From contig NZ_PDZH01000040.1 in assembly GCF_002735695.1 (NCBI RefSeq), positions 1 through 36,746 on the forward strand: a DNA stretch of 36,746 nt, written 5' to 3'. This DNA is from Chitinimonas sp. BJB300 (GTDB lineage Bacteria; Pseudomonadota; Gammaproteobacteria; Burkholderiales; Chitinimonadaceae). Under the pieces are notes generated by a model that did no database searches, was not told where the DNA came from, and saw nothing but the letters and a program-made list of their open reading frames with translations. Positions 17,362-26,833 of this stretch are shown one piece after another (position 1 is the first letter of the stretch; every line of letters begins with the position of its first letter). A program made the translations under genes and the position numbers.

Positions 17362-19020
17362 ATGACCGCACTCAGTACCCTCCCCGCCTGGCAAACCATG
17401 CTGTCGCAAGCCGCGCAGCTCAAGCACATCGATCTACGTCAAGCATTTGCAAGCGATCCAGGCCGAGCCGAGCGTTACAGCCTGAAAGCATGCGGCATCC
17501 TGCTCGACTACGCAAAAAACCATATTGATGATGCTGCGCTGGCCAATCTGTTTGCGCTTGCCCGCGCTACGGGCCTGGAGGCCAAGCGTACGCAGCTATT
17601 TGCCGGTGCGCCCATCAATGCCACAGAAGGCCGTGCCGTACTACACACGGCATTACGCGCCCCCGCTGGCAGCGTGATTGAGGTTGATGGGGTCAATGTG
17701 GTGCCGCAGGTACAGGATGTACTGGCGCGTATGGCCCGCTTCGCGGATAAAGTGCGCAACGGTCAATGGCTGGGCCTCGATGGCCGCACTATCACCGATA
17801 TCGTCAATATCGGCATCGGCGGTTCTGACCTTGGCCCCTTCATGGCATGTGAAGCATTGAAGGACTTCGGCAGTCCACACCTAAATCTGCATTTCATTTC
17901 AACGGTAGATGGCTGGCAGTTGGCGACAGTACTGGAGAAACTCGACCCAGCCACCACGCTGTTCATCGTTGCCTCCAAGACCTTCACCACGCAGGAAACC
18001 CTGACCAATGCCCGGGCAGCAAGGCAATGGCTGGTGAATGCTTTAGGTGTTGAGGCGGCGGTAGCCAAGCATTTTGTCGCGGTATCGACCAATGCCGAAG
18101 CTGTGTCGGCTTTCGGCATCGACACCGCCAATATGTTCGGTTTTTGGAACTGGGTAGGCGGTCGTTATTCGCTTTGGTCGGCTATCGGCCTGCCTATTTT
18201 GCTGTACATCGGCGAAGCCAACTTCCGTGCCCTGCTGGCAGGTGCCCACGCCATGGACCAGCATTTTCAGGCAGCGCCGCTGGAACAAAATCTGCCGGTA
18301 ATCCTGGCCTTGCTGGGTATCTTCTACATCAACGGCATGGGTGCTGCTACCCAGTTGGTTTCACCGTATAACCAACCGCTGCATCGCTTACCTGCCTATT
18401 TGCAGCAGTTGGACATGGAGTCCAATGGTAAATCGGTTCGGCTGGATGGCAAGCAGGTGGACTACCATACCGGCCCGGTTATCTGGGGTGAGCCTGGTAT
18501 CAATGGCCAGCATGCGTACTACCAGTTGCTGCACCAAGGCACTGAACTGGTGCCGATTGATTTTATCGGCGTGCTCGACAACCCTAAGAGTTCCATCGAA
18601 CATAATACGATTTTGCTGGCTAATTTCCTGGCGCAAACTGAAGCCTTGATGTGTGGCAAGCATGAAGCCGAAGTACGAGCCGAGTTGAAGGCTCAGGGTC
18701 TGACCGGCGACGTGTTGGAACAGCTGGTGCCTCACAAGGTGTTTGGCGGTAATCGGCCAAGCAATACCCTGCTGCTGGACCAGCTTACACCAAGCAGTCT
18801 GGGTAGCTTGATTGCCTTGTATGAGCACAAGGTGTTCGTGCAAGGCGCAATCTGGGGCATCAATTCCTACGACCAATGGGGCGTCGAGCTTGGCAAGCAG
18901 CTGGCCAGAACGATTGAGGCTGAACTCAGAGACCCCGCTATCAACGGTGTACATGATGCCTCGACGAATCGCCTGATCGACTACGTGCGCAAGGCACTGA
19001 ACCAAAAGCAGAAATGCTAG
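17362..19020 (+). CDS. pgi: Glucose-6-phosphate isomerase
   Basis: Interconverts glucose-6-phosphate and fructose-6-phosphate in the cytoplasm. The 552-residue protein is full length for the family. It shows [18 protein letters not shown] (about 149-166), [14 protein letters not shown], the signature [23 protein letters not shown] with the catalytic-region Glu, and [11 protein letters not shown] with the conserved Lys near the C-terminus. It is separated from hexR by a MITE-like element, so it may now depend on read-through or on a promoter in the 61 bases after the element. The ribosome-binding site is not obvious. Confidence 0.96.
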   Translation: MTALSTLPAWQTMLSQAAQLKHIDLRQAFASDPGRAERYSLKACGILLDYAKNHIDDAALANLFALARATGLEAKRTQLFAGAPINATEGRAVLHTALRAPAGSVIEVDGVNVVPQVQDVLARMARFADKVRNGQWLGLDGRTITDIVNIGIGGSDLGPFMACEALKDFGSPHLNLHFISTVDGWQLATVLEKLDPATTLFIVASKTFTTQETLTNARAARQWLVNALGVEAAVAKHFVAVSTNAEAVSAFGIDTANMFGFWNWVGGRYSLWSAIGLPILLYIGEANFRALLAGAHAMDQHFQAAPLEQNLPVILALLGIFYINGMGAATQLVSPYNQPLHRLPAYLQQLDMESNGKSVRLDGKQVDYHTGPVIWGEPGINGQHAYYQLLHQGTELVPIDFIGVLDNPKSSIEHNTILLANFLAQTEALMCGKHEAEVRAELKAQGLTGDVLEQLVPHKVFGGNRPSNTLLLDQLTPSSLGSLIALYEHKVFVQGAIWGINSYDQWGVELGKQLARTIEAELRDPAINGVHDASTNRLIDYVRKALNQKQKC

Positions 19021-19104
19021 AGGGACGGTGAACCACGATGCATATCTGGAGTCTTTGCGTTATAACGTCACCCTTGCGTCCCTTGGATTGATCTGGAGAT
19101 AGTC

Positions 19105-20001
19105 ATGCAGTACACGTTTTCGACTCGGGTGGCAGGTATTCTGGCCTGTGTTTTCCTGGCTGGTAAAGCTATGGCGGTCGATACCACCAAGATGTGGTCG
19201 GAGAGTGATGACTATGTGCAGCTGGAAGCCGTCAACGCCGATAACGCACATCCCGTCGTATTCTCCACCGAGCAACTGAGCAACCTGCTCCAACGTATCT
19301 ACAAGCGGGTTGACGGCAAAACACCACAGCCCTACTTCAATGAAGACGAAGTAAAACGGCTTTCCGAAGCGCTTCTCCCGGTGTTTTCCAAGTCTGCGCG
19401 GGGTGATGATGTGCAGTTTGTAACGTCCTATCGTCCGGGCGGCATGTTCTTTATTCCGCGCGTGCTCAATGCAGGGCGTTTGTTTGTGGAGAATGGCAAG
19501 TTGAATGTGTTGGTCGGCATGTGCGGTGATTCGCTTGACATGGCCTACTACCACGTCACTGGTATCAAGCGCGCCGTCAACCACGGCAGTCGTATCAAAC
19601 CGTCAGCCAAACTGGGTTGCTCGTTGCTTAGCGGGAATGGTGCGGTCAGTGTGAATAATCGTCCGGACTGGATCAGTATCGACATCGCTGCTGCGTTGGC
19701 GAGCGCACCTGAAAAGACCTATCAGCCGACACCGGGTGCGGAAGCCAGTACGACTTTCCAGCCAGCAGCCTCTGCACCAACCACCTTTCAGCCCGCAGCT
19801 GCACCGAAGTCCAAACCATCGCCTACGGTGCAACAAGCTACGCCACCGGTGCAGCAAACGGCCCCGCAGCCCGCCTCACCCGCTTTGCCGACGACCAAGG
19901 CGGAAGAACGGTTGACAGTACTGAAGCGTCTGAAAGAGAGCGGCCTGATCAGCGATGCCGAATACGAACAAAAACGCACAGCGGTCTTGAAGGAGCTATA
20001 A
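19105..20001 (+). CDS. Secreted protein of unknown function with C-terminal SHOCT-like motif
   Basis: I do not recognise the main domain. The 298-residue protein starts with a signal peptide (MQYTFSTRVAGILACVFLAG, cleavage near KAMA, residues 20-24). A 180-residue domain follows with FSTEQLSNLLQRIYKRVDG, SYRPGGMFFIPRVLNAGRLF and a pair of cysteines (VGMCGDSL and KLGCSLLS) that could form a disulfide. A Pro/Ala/Gln-rich linker (about 205-260) contains two TTFQPAA repeats. The last 32 residues (RLTVLKRLKESGLISDAEY) are a SHOCT motif, a short helical module found at the ends of many bacterial proteins. GGAG precedes the start. It lies between pgi and aceE on the same strand but has no evident metabolic link. 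The TAA stop is the insertion point of a MITE-like element. Confidence 0.8.
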   Translation: MQYTFSTRVAGILACVFLAGKAMAVDTTKMWSESDDYVQLEAVNADNAHPVVFSTEQLSNLLQRIYKRVDGKTPQPYFNEDEVKRLSEALLPVFSKSARGDDVQFVTSYRPGGMFFIPRVLNAGRLFVENGKLNVLVGMCGDSLDMAYYHVTGIKRAVNHGSRIKPSAKLGCSLLSGNGAVSVNNRPDWISIDIAAALASAPEKTYQPTPGAEASTTFQPAASAPTTFQPAAAPKSKPSPTVQQATPPVQQTAPQPASPALPTTKAEERLTVLKRLKESGLISDAEYEQKRTAVLKEL

Positions 20002-20130
20002 GAACGTTCAACGTCTTGCTTGAGGCAAGAGACGAAGACAGCGAGAAAGCGGCATTGACAAAGTAAATGCGTATTCCGTATCTGGTTTAACGCAAATGTC
20101 GCTGATGCACAGCAGACTTTGAACCGGTTC
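20002..20130 (+). mobile_element. MITE-like element, family 1, copy F (129 bp)
   Basis: The left end is GAACGTTCAACGTCT and the right end AGACTTTGAACCGGTTC, imperfect inverted repeats. The interior shares AAAGTAAATGCGTATTCCG with copy E and the general plan of copies C and D, in the same orientation. It begins immediately after the TAA stop codon of the SHOCT gene (19999-20001). The right flank is GAC, so the target duplication is no longer visible. The same length as copy E suggests a subgroup. Confidence 0.75.
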
Positions 20131-20406
20131 GACCTTGCTACGTTGATGGCAGGCCGTTCTAATGGCCCAGCGAGCCAGTTCTCTTGCTGGCAAGTAACCC
20201 CAGTTGATTAAGAGAAACCGTTGTGAAGCGCAGATTCCCCGCTTCGCCGATTTTGGATCGGCTCCTTTTCCCGGCTGCGGGCAGCGTATCCCATGCTGTC
20301 TGCGCCCCCCCCTTTCAGCAAGACATGTCTATCGAGTCTGCCCACCGAGCAGATGACCTGCGCTTGCTTGTAACTGCATAACAAACACACCCACAAGGTA
20401 CCCAAG

Positions 20407-23061
20407 ATGGCTGAGCACAACGACGATCTCGACCCGGTAGAAACCCGTGAATGGTTGGAAGCGCTGGATGGCGTAATTGATAACGGAGGCCCTGAGCGCG
20501 CCCATTTCATCATCGAGAAGTTGATTGAAGAGGCGTCGGAAAAAGGGGGGAATATCCCTTACAGCGCCAGTACTCAGTACATCAACACCATCCCACCCGA
20601 AATGGAGCCCCCGTTCCCCGGCGACACCACGCTGGAACACAAGATCCGCGCCTACACGCGCTGGAATGCCATGGCTATGGTGGTGCGCGCCAACAAGCAT
20701 ACCAATGTAGGCGGCCATATCGCTTCGTTTGCCTCGGCGGCCACGCTCTACGATGTGGGCTTCAACCATTTCTGGCATGCACCTTCGGAAGGCCACGGCG
20801 GCGACCTGATTTTCGTGCAGGGCCATGTCGCGACAGGCGTCTATTCGCGCGCCTACCTCTTGGGCCGTATCTCTGAAGAGCAGATGAACTACTTCCGCCA
20901 GGAAGTCGGCGGCAAGGGACTGTCGAGCTACCCACACCCCTGGCTGATGCCGGATTTCTGGCAGTTCCCAACGGTATCGATGGGTTTGGGCCCTATCCTA
21001 GCCATCTATCAGGCCCGCTTCATGAAGTACATGCAGGACCGTGGTCTGACGCAAACAGCCAACCGCAAGGTCTGGACCTTCTGCGGCGACGGCGAAATGG
21101 ACGAGCCTGAATCGCTGGGCGCGATCGGCATGGCGGGCCGCGAAAAACTCGACAACCTTGTGTTTGTGATCAACTGCAACCTCCAGCGTCTGGATGGCCC
21201 AGTGCGTGGCAATGGCAAGATCATCCAGGAACTGGAAGGCGAATTCCGCGGTTCGGGCTGGAACGTAATCAAGTTGGTCTGGGGTACCAAGTGGGATGCC
21301 CTGTTCGCCCGCGATAAGAATGGCATCCTACCCAAGCGCATGATGGAAATCGTCGACGGCGAATACCAGGTGATGAAGGCGCGCGATGGCGCGTATGTGC
21401 GTGAGCACTTCTTCAATACGCCGGAACTGAAAGCCCTGGTGCAGGATTGGTCTGACAAGGACATCTGGGAGCTCAACCGCGGCGGCCATGACCCCGCCAA
21501 GATCTACGCGGCGTTCAAGAAGGCGTCCGAGCCGAATGGCAAGCCTACCGTCATCCTGGCCAAGACCGTCAAGGGTTATGGCATGGGCTCGGCCGGTGAA
21601 GCGATGAACATCACCCACCAGCAAAAGAAGCTGGATATTGATTCGATCAAGCAATTCCGCGACCGCTTCAGTATTCCGGTGCCCGATGACCAGATCGAGA
21701 ATGTCCCCTTCGTGAAGTTCGAAGAAGGCTCTCGCGAGTTGGAATACATGCGTGGCCACCGTCAGGCGCTTGGCGGTTACTTGCCGCAACGCCGCACCAA
21801 GGCCTATGCGCTGGAGATTCCGCCGCTATCAAGCTTCGATACGCTGCTCAAGGGGTCGGGCGCAGGTAAGGAATACTCTACGACGATGGCGTTTGTACGG
21901 ATGCTGACCCAGCTGCTCAAAGACAAGCAGATCGGCAAGCACATTGTCCCCATCGTGCCCGATGAGTCGCGCACCTTCGGTATGGAAGGCTTGTTCCGCC
22001 AAGTGGGTATCTGGAATCAGGAAGGCCAGAAGTACGTGCCGCAGGATGCCGACCAGCTGATGTTCTACAAGGAGTCGAAAGACGGCCAGATTCTGCAGGA
22101 AGGCATCAACGAAGCCGGCGGAATGTGCGACTGGATCGCTGCCGGTACCAGTTACAGCACGCACGGCGTGCCGATGATCCCGTTCTACATCTACTACTCA
22201 ATGTTCGGCTTCCAACGCATAGGCGACCTGGCATGGCTGGCTGGCGATATGCGTACCCGCGGCTTCCTGTTGGGTGGCACAGCGGGCCGCACGACACTGA
22301 ATGGCGAAGGCTTGCAGCATGAGGATGGCCACTCGCACCTGATCTCGGCCACGATTCCGAACTGCATTTCCTACGACCCGACCTTCGGCTTTGAAGTCGC
22401 CGTCATCTTGCAGGACGGTATGCGCCGTATGTATGTCGAGCAGCAGGACGTGTACTACTACCTGACCCTGATGAACGAGAACTACGAGCACCCAGCCATG
22501 CCGGCTGGTGCGGAAGCCGGCATCGTCAAGGGCATGTATCGGTTCAAGCAAGGCGGTTCGGGTGATTTACGGGTGCAGCTGGCGGGTTCCGGCACCATTT
22601 TCAACGAAGTCATCGCTGCGGCTGACCTGCTCAAGGCCGATTGGGGTGTCGAGGCCGACCTGTGGAGCTGCCCAAGCTTTACCGAGCTGGCCCGCGATGG
22701 CATGGCAGCCGAGCGCCACAATCTCCTCAACCCTGCCGCCGAGCCGAAGGTGCCGTATGTGACCCAATGCTTCCAGGATGCCAAGGGGCCGGTTGTGGTC
22801 GCCACCGACTATATGCGCCTCTATGCTGAGCAGATTCGCGCCTATGTGCCGAAGCGCTATGTCGTACTGGGTACCGATGGTTTTGGCCGTTCCGACACCC
22901 GTGAACAACTGCGCAGCTTCTTTGAAGTCAATCGTCACTACGTCGTTATTGCTGCTCTCAAGGCATTGGCTGATGACGGCAAGTTGCCGCGCACCACCAT
23001 CGGGGAAGCCATTGCAAAATATGGCATCGATAACGCCAAGCCGGCTCCCTGGACTGTTTAA
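20407..23061 (+). CDS. aceE: Pyruvate dehydrogenase E1 component, homodimeric type
   Basis: Thiamine-diphosphate enzyme that decarboxylates pyruvate and acetylates the E2 lipoyl groups in the pyruvate dehydrogenase complex. The 884-residue protein is the single-chain alpha2 type. The thiamine-diphosphate motif GDGEMDEPESLGA starts at about residue 227 and ends in VINCNLQRLDGPVRGN. IPFYIYYSMFGFQRIGD and GTAGRTTLNGEGLQHEDG are strongly conserved AceE stretches, and the protein ends FGRSDTREQLRSFFEV plus a short tail. AAGGT precedes the ATG. It is followed after 103 bases by aceF. The 276 bases upstream hold small hairpins (for example GCCGA/TCGGC at 20247-20263) but no clear regulator site. Confidence 0.97.
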   Translation: MAEHNDDLDPVETREWLEALDGVIDNGGPERAHFIIEKLIEEASEKGGNIPYSASTQYINTIPPEMEPPFPGDTTLEHKIRAYTRWNAMAMVVRANKHTNVGGHIASFASAATLYDVGFNHFWHAPSEGHGGDLIFVQGHVATGVYSRAYLLGRISEEQMNYFRQEVGGKGLSSYPHPWLMPDFWQFPTVSMGLGPILAIYQARFMKYMQDRGLTQTANRKVWTFCGDGEMDEPESLGAIGMAGREKLDNLVFVINCNLQRLDGPVRGNGKIIQELEGEFRGSGWNVIKLVWGTKWDALFARDKNGILPKRMMEIVDGEYQVMKARDGAYVREHFFNTPELKALVQDWSDKDIWELNRGGHDPAKIYAAFKKASEPNGKPTVILAKTVKGYGMGSAGEAMNITHQQKKLDIDSIKQFRDRFSIPVPDDQIENVPFVKFEEGSRELEYMRGHRQALGGYLPQRRTKAYALEIPPLSSFDTLLKGSGAGKEYSTTMAFVRMLTQLLKDKQIGKHIVPIVPDESRTFGMEGLFRQVGIWNQEGQKYVPQDADQLMFYKESKDGQILQEGINEAGGMCDWIAAGTSYSTHGVPMIPFYIYYSMFGFQRIGDLAWLAGDMRTRGFLLGGTAGRTTLNGEGLQHEDGHSHLISATIPNCISYDPTFGFEVAVILQDGMRRMYVEQQDVYYYLTLMNENYEHPAMPAGAEAGIVKGMYRFKQGGSGDLRVQLAGSGTIFNEVIAAADLLKADWGVEADLWSCPSFTELARDGMAAERHNLLNPAAEPKVPYVTQCFQDAKGPVVVATDYMRLYAEQIRAYVPKRYVVLGTDGFGRSDTREQLRSFFEVNRHYVVIAALKALADDGKLPRTTIGEAIAKYGIDNAKPAPWTV

Positions 23062-23164
23062 GTGTGTGAGGCGTGAGGAGCGAAACAAGACTGTTTCACT
23101 CCACGCTGCCTGAATGGGGTGGGCTTCCCCTGCCCCCTACACCTCACCCCTCACAGGAAACAAA

Positions 23165-24727
23165 ATGAGCAATCTGATCGAACTGAAAGTACCTGATATC
23201 GGTGATGTCAAAGATGTCGATGTCATCGAGGTATTCGTGAAAGTCGGCGATGTCGTCAAAAAGGACGACTCGCTCATCACATTGGAAACCGACAAAGCCA
23301 GTATGGAAGTGCCGGCCGAAGCAGGTGGTGTGGTCAAAGAAGTCCGTATCAAGGTCGGCGACAAGGCCTCCGAGGGTACGGTGATTGTGTTGATTGAAGC
23401 CACTGGTGCTGCGGTTGCCAGCGCACCTGCTGCTGCGCCAACACCTGCTCCTTCAGCTCCGGCACCTGCTTCGGCCGCTGCCAGCACAAGCATTGAAGTC
23501 AAGGTGCCCGATATTGGCGACGCCAAGAACGTGGATGTCATCGAAGTCTTCGTCAAGGTCGGCGACACGGTAAAGAAAGATGATTCGCTCATCACCCTGG
23601 AAACCGACAAAGCCAGCATGGAAGTGCCCTCCCCGGCAGCCGGCACCGTACAGAGTGTGGCGCTCAAGGTGGGTGACAAGGCCTCTGAAGGCACGCTGAT
23701 TTTGATGTTGGCCAGCGGCGCAAGCACCGCTGCAGCGCCGGCTCCAGCTGCTTCAGCACCTGCATCAAAAGCTGCGCCTGCCAGCGCCAAGGTAGACGAA
23801 GCCGGCTTCAAGGCGGCGCACGCCAGCCCATCGGTACGTAAATTCGCCCGTGAGTTGGGAGTGGACCTGGGTAAGGTCAAGGGCACGGGCCAGAAAGGGC
23901 GGATTGTCGCCAGCGACGTGCAGGCGTTTGTGAAGAGCGTACTCAGCGGCGCAGTGGCAGTGGGTGTTGCTCCCGGCAGTGGTTCGGGCACTGGTCTGGA
24001 CTTGCTGCCGTGGCCCAAGGTCGACTTCGCCAAATATGGCCCGGTCGAGGCCAAACCCTTGTCGCGCATCAAGAAGATTTCCGGTGCGAACCTGGCGCGC
24101 AACTGGGTGATGATTCCGCACGTTACCCAGTTTGACGAGGCCGACATTACCGACATGGAAGCCTTCCGCAAGGAAATGGGCGAAGAGCTGAAGAAACAGA
24201 ACCTCAAGCTCACCCCGCTGGCCTTCATCATCAAGGCGGTGGTGGCTGCGCTGAAGAAATTCCCTGAGTTCAATAGCTCGCTTGATGGCGATAACCTGGT
24301 GCTCAAGCAGTATTGCCATATCGGCTTTGCCGCCGATACACCCAATGGTCTGGTCGTGCCGGTAATTCGCGATGCCGACAAGAAGTCGCTTCTTGATTTG
24401 GCGAACGAATCCGGCGCGTTGGCAGCCAAAGCGCGGGACGGCAAGCTGCTGCCTGCGGAAATGCAAGGTGGTTGCTTCTCGATTTCCTCATTGGGCGGCG
24501 TGGGCGGCACGGCCTTCACCCCTATTGTCAATGCACCTGAAGTCGCCATTCTTGGCGTCTCCAAGTCCAGCATCAAGCCAGTCTGGAACGGCAGTGAGTT
24601 TGCACCACGCCTGATGTTGCCGCTGAGCCTGAGCTACGACCACCGCGTGATCGACGGTGCATCCGCCGCCCGCTTTACTACTTATCTCGCACAAGCGCTG
24701 GGTGATATTCGCCGGCTGATGTTGTAA
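23165..24727 (+). CDS. aceF: Pyruvate dehydrogenase E2, dihydrolipoamide acetyltransferase
   Basis: Core of the pyruvate dehydrogenase complex; transfers acetyl from lipoyl to CoA. The 520-residue protein has two lipoyl domains, each with the [10 protein letters not shown] motif (lipoylated Lys44 and Lys149), Ala/Pro-rich linkers (about 83-108 and 185-215), a peripheral subunit-binding domain (about 218-255, [16 protein letters not shown]) and the catalytic acetyltransferase domain ending with [15 protein letters not shown] (His493). The ATG at 23165 has AGGAAA just upstream and gives [14 protein letters not shown]; an in-frame start at 23114 adds unrelated residues. It is followed after nine bases by lpdA. 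The two lipoyl-domain DNA segments are near repeats of each other and of the lpdA start. Confidence 0.97.
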   Translation: MSNLIELKVPDIGDVKDVDVIEVFVKVGDVVKKDDSLITLETDKASMEVPAEAGGVVKEVRIKVGDKASEGTVIVLIEATGAAVASAPAAAPTPAPSAPAPASAAASTSIEVKVPDIGDAKNVDVIEVFVKVGDTVKKDDSLITLETDKASMEVPSPAAGTVQSVALKVGDKASEGTLILMLASGASTAAAPAPAASAPASKAAPASAKVDEAGFKAAHASPSVRKFARELGVDLGKVKGTGQKGRIVASDVQAFVKSVLSGAVAVGVAPGSGSGTGLDLLPWPKVDFAKYGPVEAKPLSRIKKISGANLARNWVMIPHVTQFDEADITDMEAFRKEMGEELKKQNLKLTPLAFIIKAVVAALKKFPEFNSSLDGDNLVLKQYCHIGFAADTPNGLVVPVIRDADKKSLLDLANESGALAAKARDGKLLPAEMQGGCFSISSLGGVGGTAFTPIVNAPEVAILGVSKSSIKPVWNGSEFAPRLMLPLSLSYDHRVIDGASAARFTTYLAQALGDIRRLML

Positions 24728-24736
24728 GGGGCCATT

Positions 24737-26515
24737 ATGAGCAATGTGATTGAACTCAAGGTGCCCGATATCGGCGACGCCAAAAACGTCGATGTCATCG
24801 AAGTCTTCGTGAAGGTAGGCGATACCGTCGCCAAGGAAGACGCGCTGATTACCCTGGAAACCGATAAGGCCAGCATGGAAGTACCGGCCAGCACCGGTGG
24901 CGTGGTCAAGGAAATTCGCGTCAAGGTGGGTGACAAGATCAGCGAAGGTGCGGTGATTGCACTGGTAGAGGCGGTTGCTGCAGCGTCAGCAGACAAACCG
25001 GCACCAGCACCTACTGTCTCAACCACCGCGTCGGTCGTGGCTTCTCCCGCCCCCAAAGCCGCCAGCCACGCGGGTGGTGCAGACGCCGAATACGATGTGC
25101 TGGTGCTTGGCTCCGGGCCTGGTGGTTATTCGGCCGCTTTCCGCGCTGCCGACCTCGGCCTCAAGGTGGTATTGGTTGAACGCTATGCCACATTGGGTGG
25201 GGTTTGCCTTAATGTGGGGTGCATTCCCTCCAAGGCATTGCTGCACAACGCTGCCGTAATAGACGAGGTCAAACATCTCGCCGCCCATGGCATCAAGTAT
25301 CCCGAACCGGAAATCGACATCGACGCGCTGCGTGCCTACAAGGATAAGGTGACAACCAGATTGACCGGTGGCATTGCAGGCATGGCCAAGACGCGCAAAG
25401 TCGAAGTCGTACGTGGCCTGGGCCGCTTCCTCGACCCTTACCATATGGAAGTCGAACTCACCACGGGTGAAGGCCAGGCCAAGACCGGCGAGAAAAAAAC
25501 CCTCAAGTTCAAGCAAGCCATCATTGCCGCCGGCTCACGCGTGATGAAGCTGCCTTTCATTCCGGAAGACCCACGCATCGTCGACAGCACCGGCGCGCTG
25601 GAATTGAAGGCGGTGCCCAAGAAGATGCTGGTCATTGGCGGCGGTATCATCGGGCTGGAAATGGGCACGGTGTATTCAACGCTGGGCGCGCGGCTTGATG
25701 TGGTTGAGATGATGGATGGCTTGATGCAAGGCGCGGACCGTGACCTCGTCAAGGTCTGGCAGAAGATGAATGCCCACCGTTTTGACAGCATCATGCTCAA
25801 GACCAAAACCGTAGCCGTCGAAGCCAAGGCCGATGGCATCTGGGTGGCATTTGAGGGCGAAGCTGCACCTAAGGAGCCGCAGCGCTATGACCTGGTGCTT
25901 GTCGCCGCGGGCCGTGCACCCAATGGTAAGTTGATTGGTGCCGAAAACGCAGGCGTGGCAGTAACCGACCGTGGCTATATCGAAGTCGACAAGCAGATGC
26001 GCACCAATGTGCCCCACATCTTCGCCATTGGCGATATCGTTGGCCAACCGATGTTGGCACACAAGGCGGTGCATGAAGCCCATATTGCCGCTGAAAATGC
26101 AGCCGGCCACAAAGCCTTCTTCGATGCGCGCGTGATTCCCGGCGTTGCCTATACCGACCCGGAAGTCGCCTGGGTAGGCATGACGGAAGACGAAGCCAAG
26201 AAGACCGGTATCAAGGTCGAGAAGTCGACCTTCCCGTGGACGGCTTCCGGCCGCGCTATTGCCAATGGCCGTGACGAAGGTTTCACCAAGCTGATTTTCG
26301 ATGCTGAAACACATCGGCTGATCGGTGGCGCCATTGTTGGCACCCATGCCGGCGATATGCTGGGTGAGCTCTGCCTCGCCATCGAAATGGGTTGCGACGC
26401 GACTGATATCGGTAAAACCATCCATGCCCACCCTACCTTGGGTGAGTCGATAGGCATGGCGGCAGAAGTCTTTGAAGGCACCTGTACCGACCTGCCACCG
26501 CAACGCAAGAAGTAA
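24737..26515 (+). CDS. lpdA: Dihydrolipoamide dehydrogenase (E3) with N-terminal lipoyl domain
   Basis: Flavoprotein that reoxidises dihydrolipoamide with NAD in the pyruvate dehydrogenase complex. The 592-residue protein begins with a lipoyl domain (1-80, Lys44 in ETDKASME) and an Ala/Pro linker (81-117). The E3 body follows: FAD motif LGSGPGGYSAAF (124-135), redox disulfide GGVCLNVGCIPSK (Cys157, Cys162), NAD motif VIGGGIIGLEMG and the C-terminal catalytic HAHPTLGE (His565). The extra lipoyl domain is known from Neisseria and other betaproteobacterial PDH E3 enzymes. The gene is nine bases after aceF and is followed by a strong terminator, ending the aceE-aceF-lpdA operon. Confidence 0.97.
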   Translation: MSNVIELKVPDIGDAKNVDVIEVFVKVGDTVAKEDALITLETDKASMEVPASTGGVVKEIRVKVGDKISEGAVIALVEAVAAASADKPAPAPTVSTTASVVASPAPKAASHAGGADAEYDVLVLGSGPGGYSAAFRAADLGLKVVLVERYATLGGVCLNVGCIPSKALLHNAAVIDEVKHLAAHGIKYPEPEIDIDALRAYKDKVTTRLTGGIAGMAKTRKVEVVRGLGRFLDPYHMEVELTTGEGQAKTGEKKTLKFKQAIIAAGSRVMKLPFIPEDPRIVDSTGALELKAVPKKMLVIGGGIIGLEMGTVYSTLGARLDVVEMMDGLMQGADRDLVKVWQKMNAHRFDSIMLKTKTVAVEAKADGIWVAFEGEAAPKEPQRYDLVLVAAGRAPNGKLIGAENAGVAVTDRGYIEVDKQMRTNVPHIFAIGDIVGQPMLAHKAVHEAHIAAENAAGHKAFFDARVIPGVAYTDPEVAWVGMTEDEAKKTGIKVEKSTFPWTASGRAIANGRDEGFTKLIFDAETHRLIGGAIVGTHAGDMLGELCLAIEMGCDATDIGKTIHAHPTLGESIGMAAEVFEGTCTDLPPQRKK

Positions 26516-26537
26516 GCGCCCCGGCTGCCGTAGCTTT

Positions 26538-26578
26538 AAATGCCGCCCGATCACCTCTGTGATCGGGCGGCATTTTTG
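26538..26578 (+). terminator. Intrinsic terminator after lpdA
   Basis: ATGCCGCCCGATCAC (26540-26554) pairs perfectly with GTGATCGGGCGGCAT (26559-26573) around CTCT, followed by TTTTTGTTT. The 15-bp stem plus T-run is a classic rho-independent terminator. It ends the pyruvate dehydrogenase operon. Confidence 0.95.
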
Positions 26579-26585
26579 TTTCCAA

Positions 26586-26714
26586 GGACCGGTTCAAAGC
26601 CTTCCAAGCTAAGTAAAAAGGGCAACGAGAGCCGCGTTCACCAAAGGTAAATGTGTATTCCGCGGATGCATTCAACGCTGCATCGTAGACGTGCAGCAGA
26701 CTTTAGATCAGTTC
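26586..26714 (+). mobile_element. MITE-like element, family 1, copy E (129 bp)
   Basis: The ends GGACCGGTTCAAAGCCT and AGACTTTAGATCAGTTC are degenerate inverted repeats. The interior shares GGTAAATGTGTATTCCG and GCAGCAGACTTTAGA with copies C, D and F and lies in the same orientation. The flanks are CAA and TAA, one base from a TNA duplication. It sits just after the lpdA terminator and before the chemoreceptor gene. Confidence 0.75.
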
Positions 26715-26833
26715 TAACACGCAACAGTCCTGAAAAGTGGCTTCATTCGCTGCGTCTATAGCCTATTGTTGAACATAAACATAGTGCCAAGCTGCACCCC
26801 ACAGCATCCGTCATCGTTATAAGGAGCCGTTCC

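Noticed and set aside
20247-20270. Intrinsic terminator upstream of aceE
   Set aside because: GCCGA/TCGGC is only five pairs and the following TCCTTTTCC is a weak tract; a real terminator here is uncertain.
20372-20386. HexR-like site before aceE (TGTAACTGCATAACA)
   Set aside because: The arms are not properly inverted and the spacing is off; it does not fit the pattern seen at pyk and edd/zwf.
23137-24576. 479-codon open frame on the minus strand opposite aceF
   Set aside because: It is a codon-bias shadow of the repetitive Ala/Pro-rich aceF gene, with low-complexity Ser/Thr/Ala content and no family resemblance.
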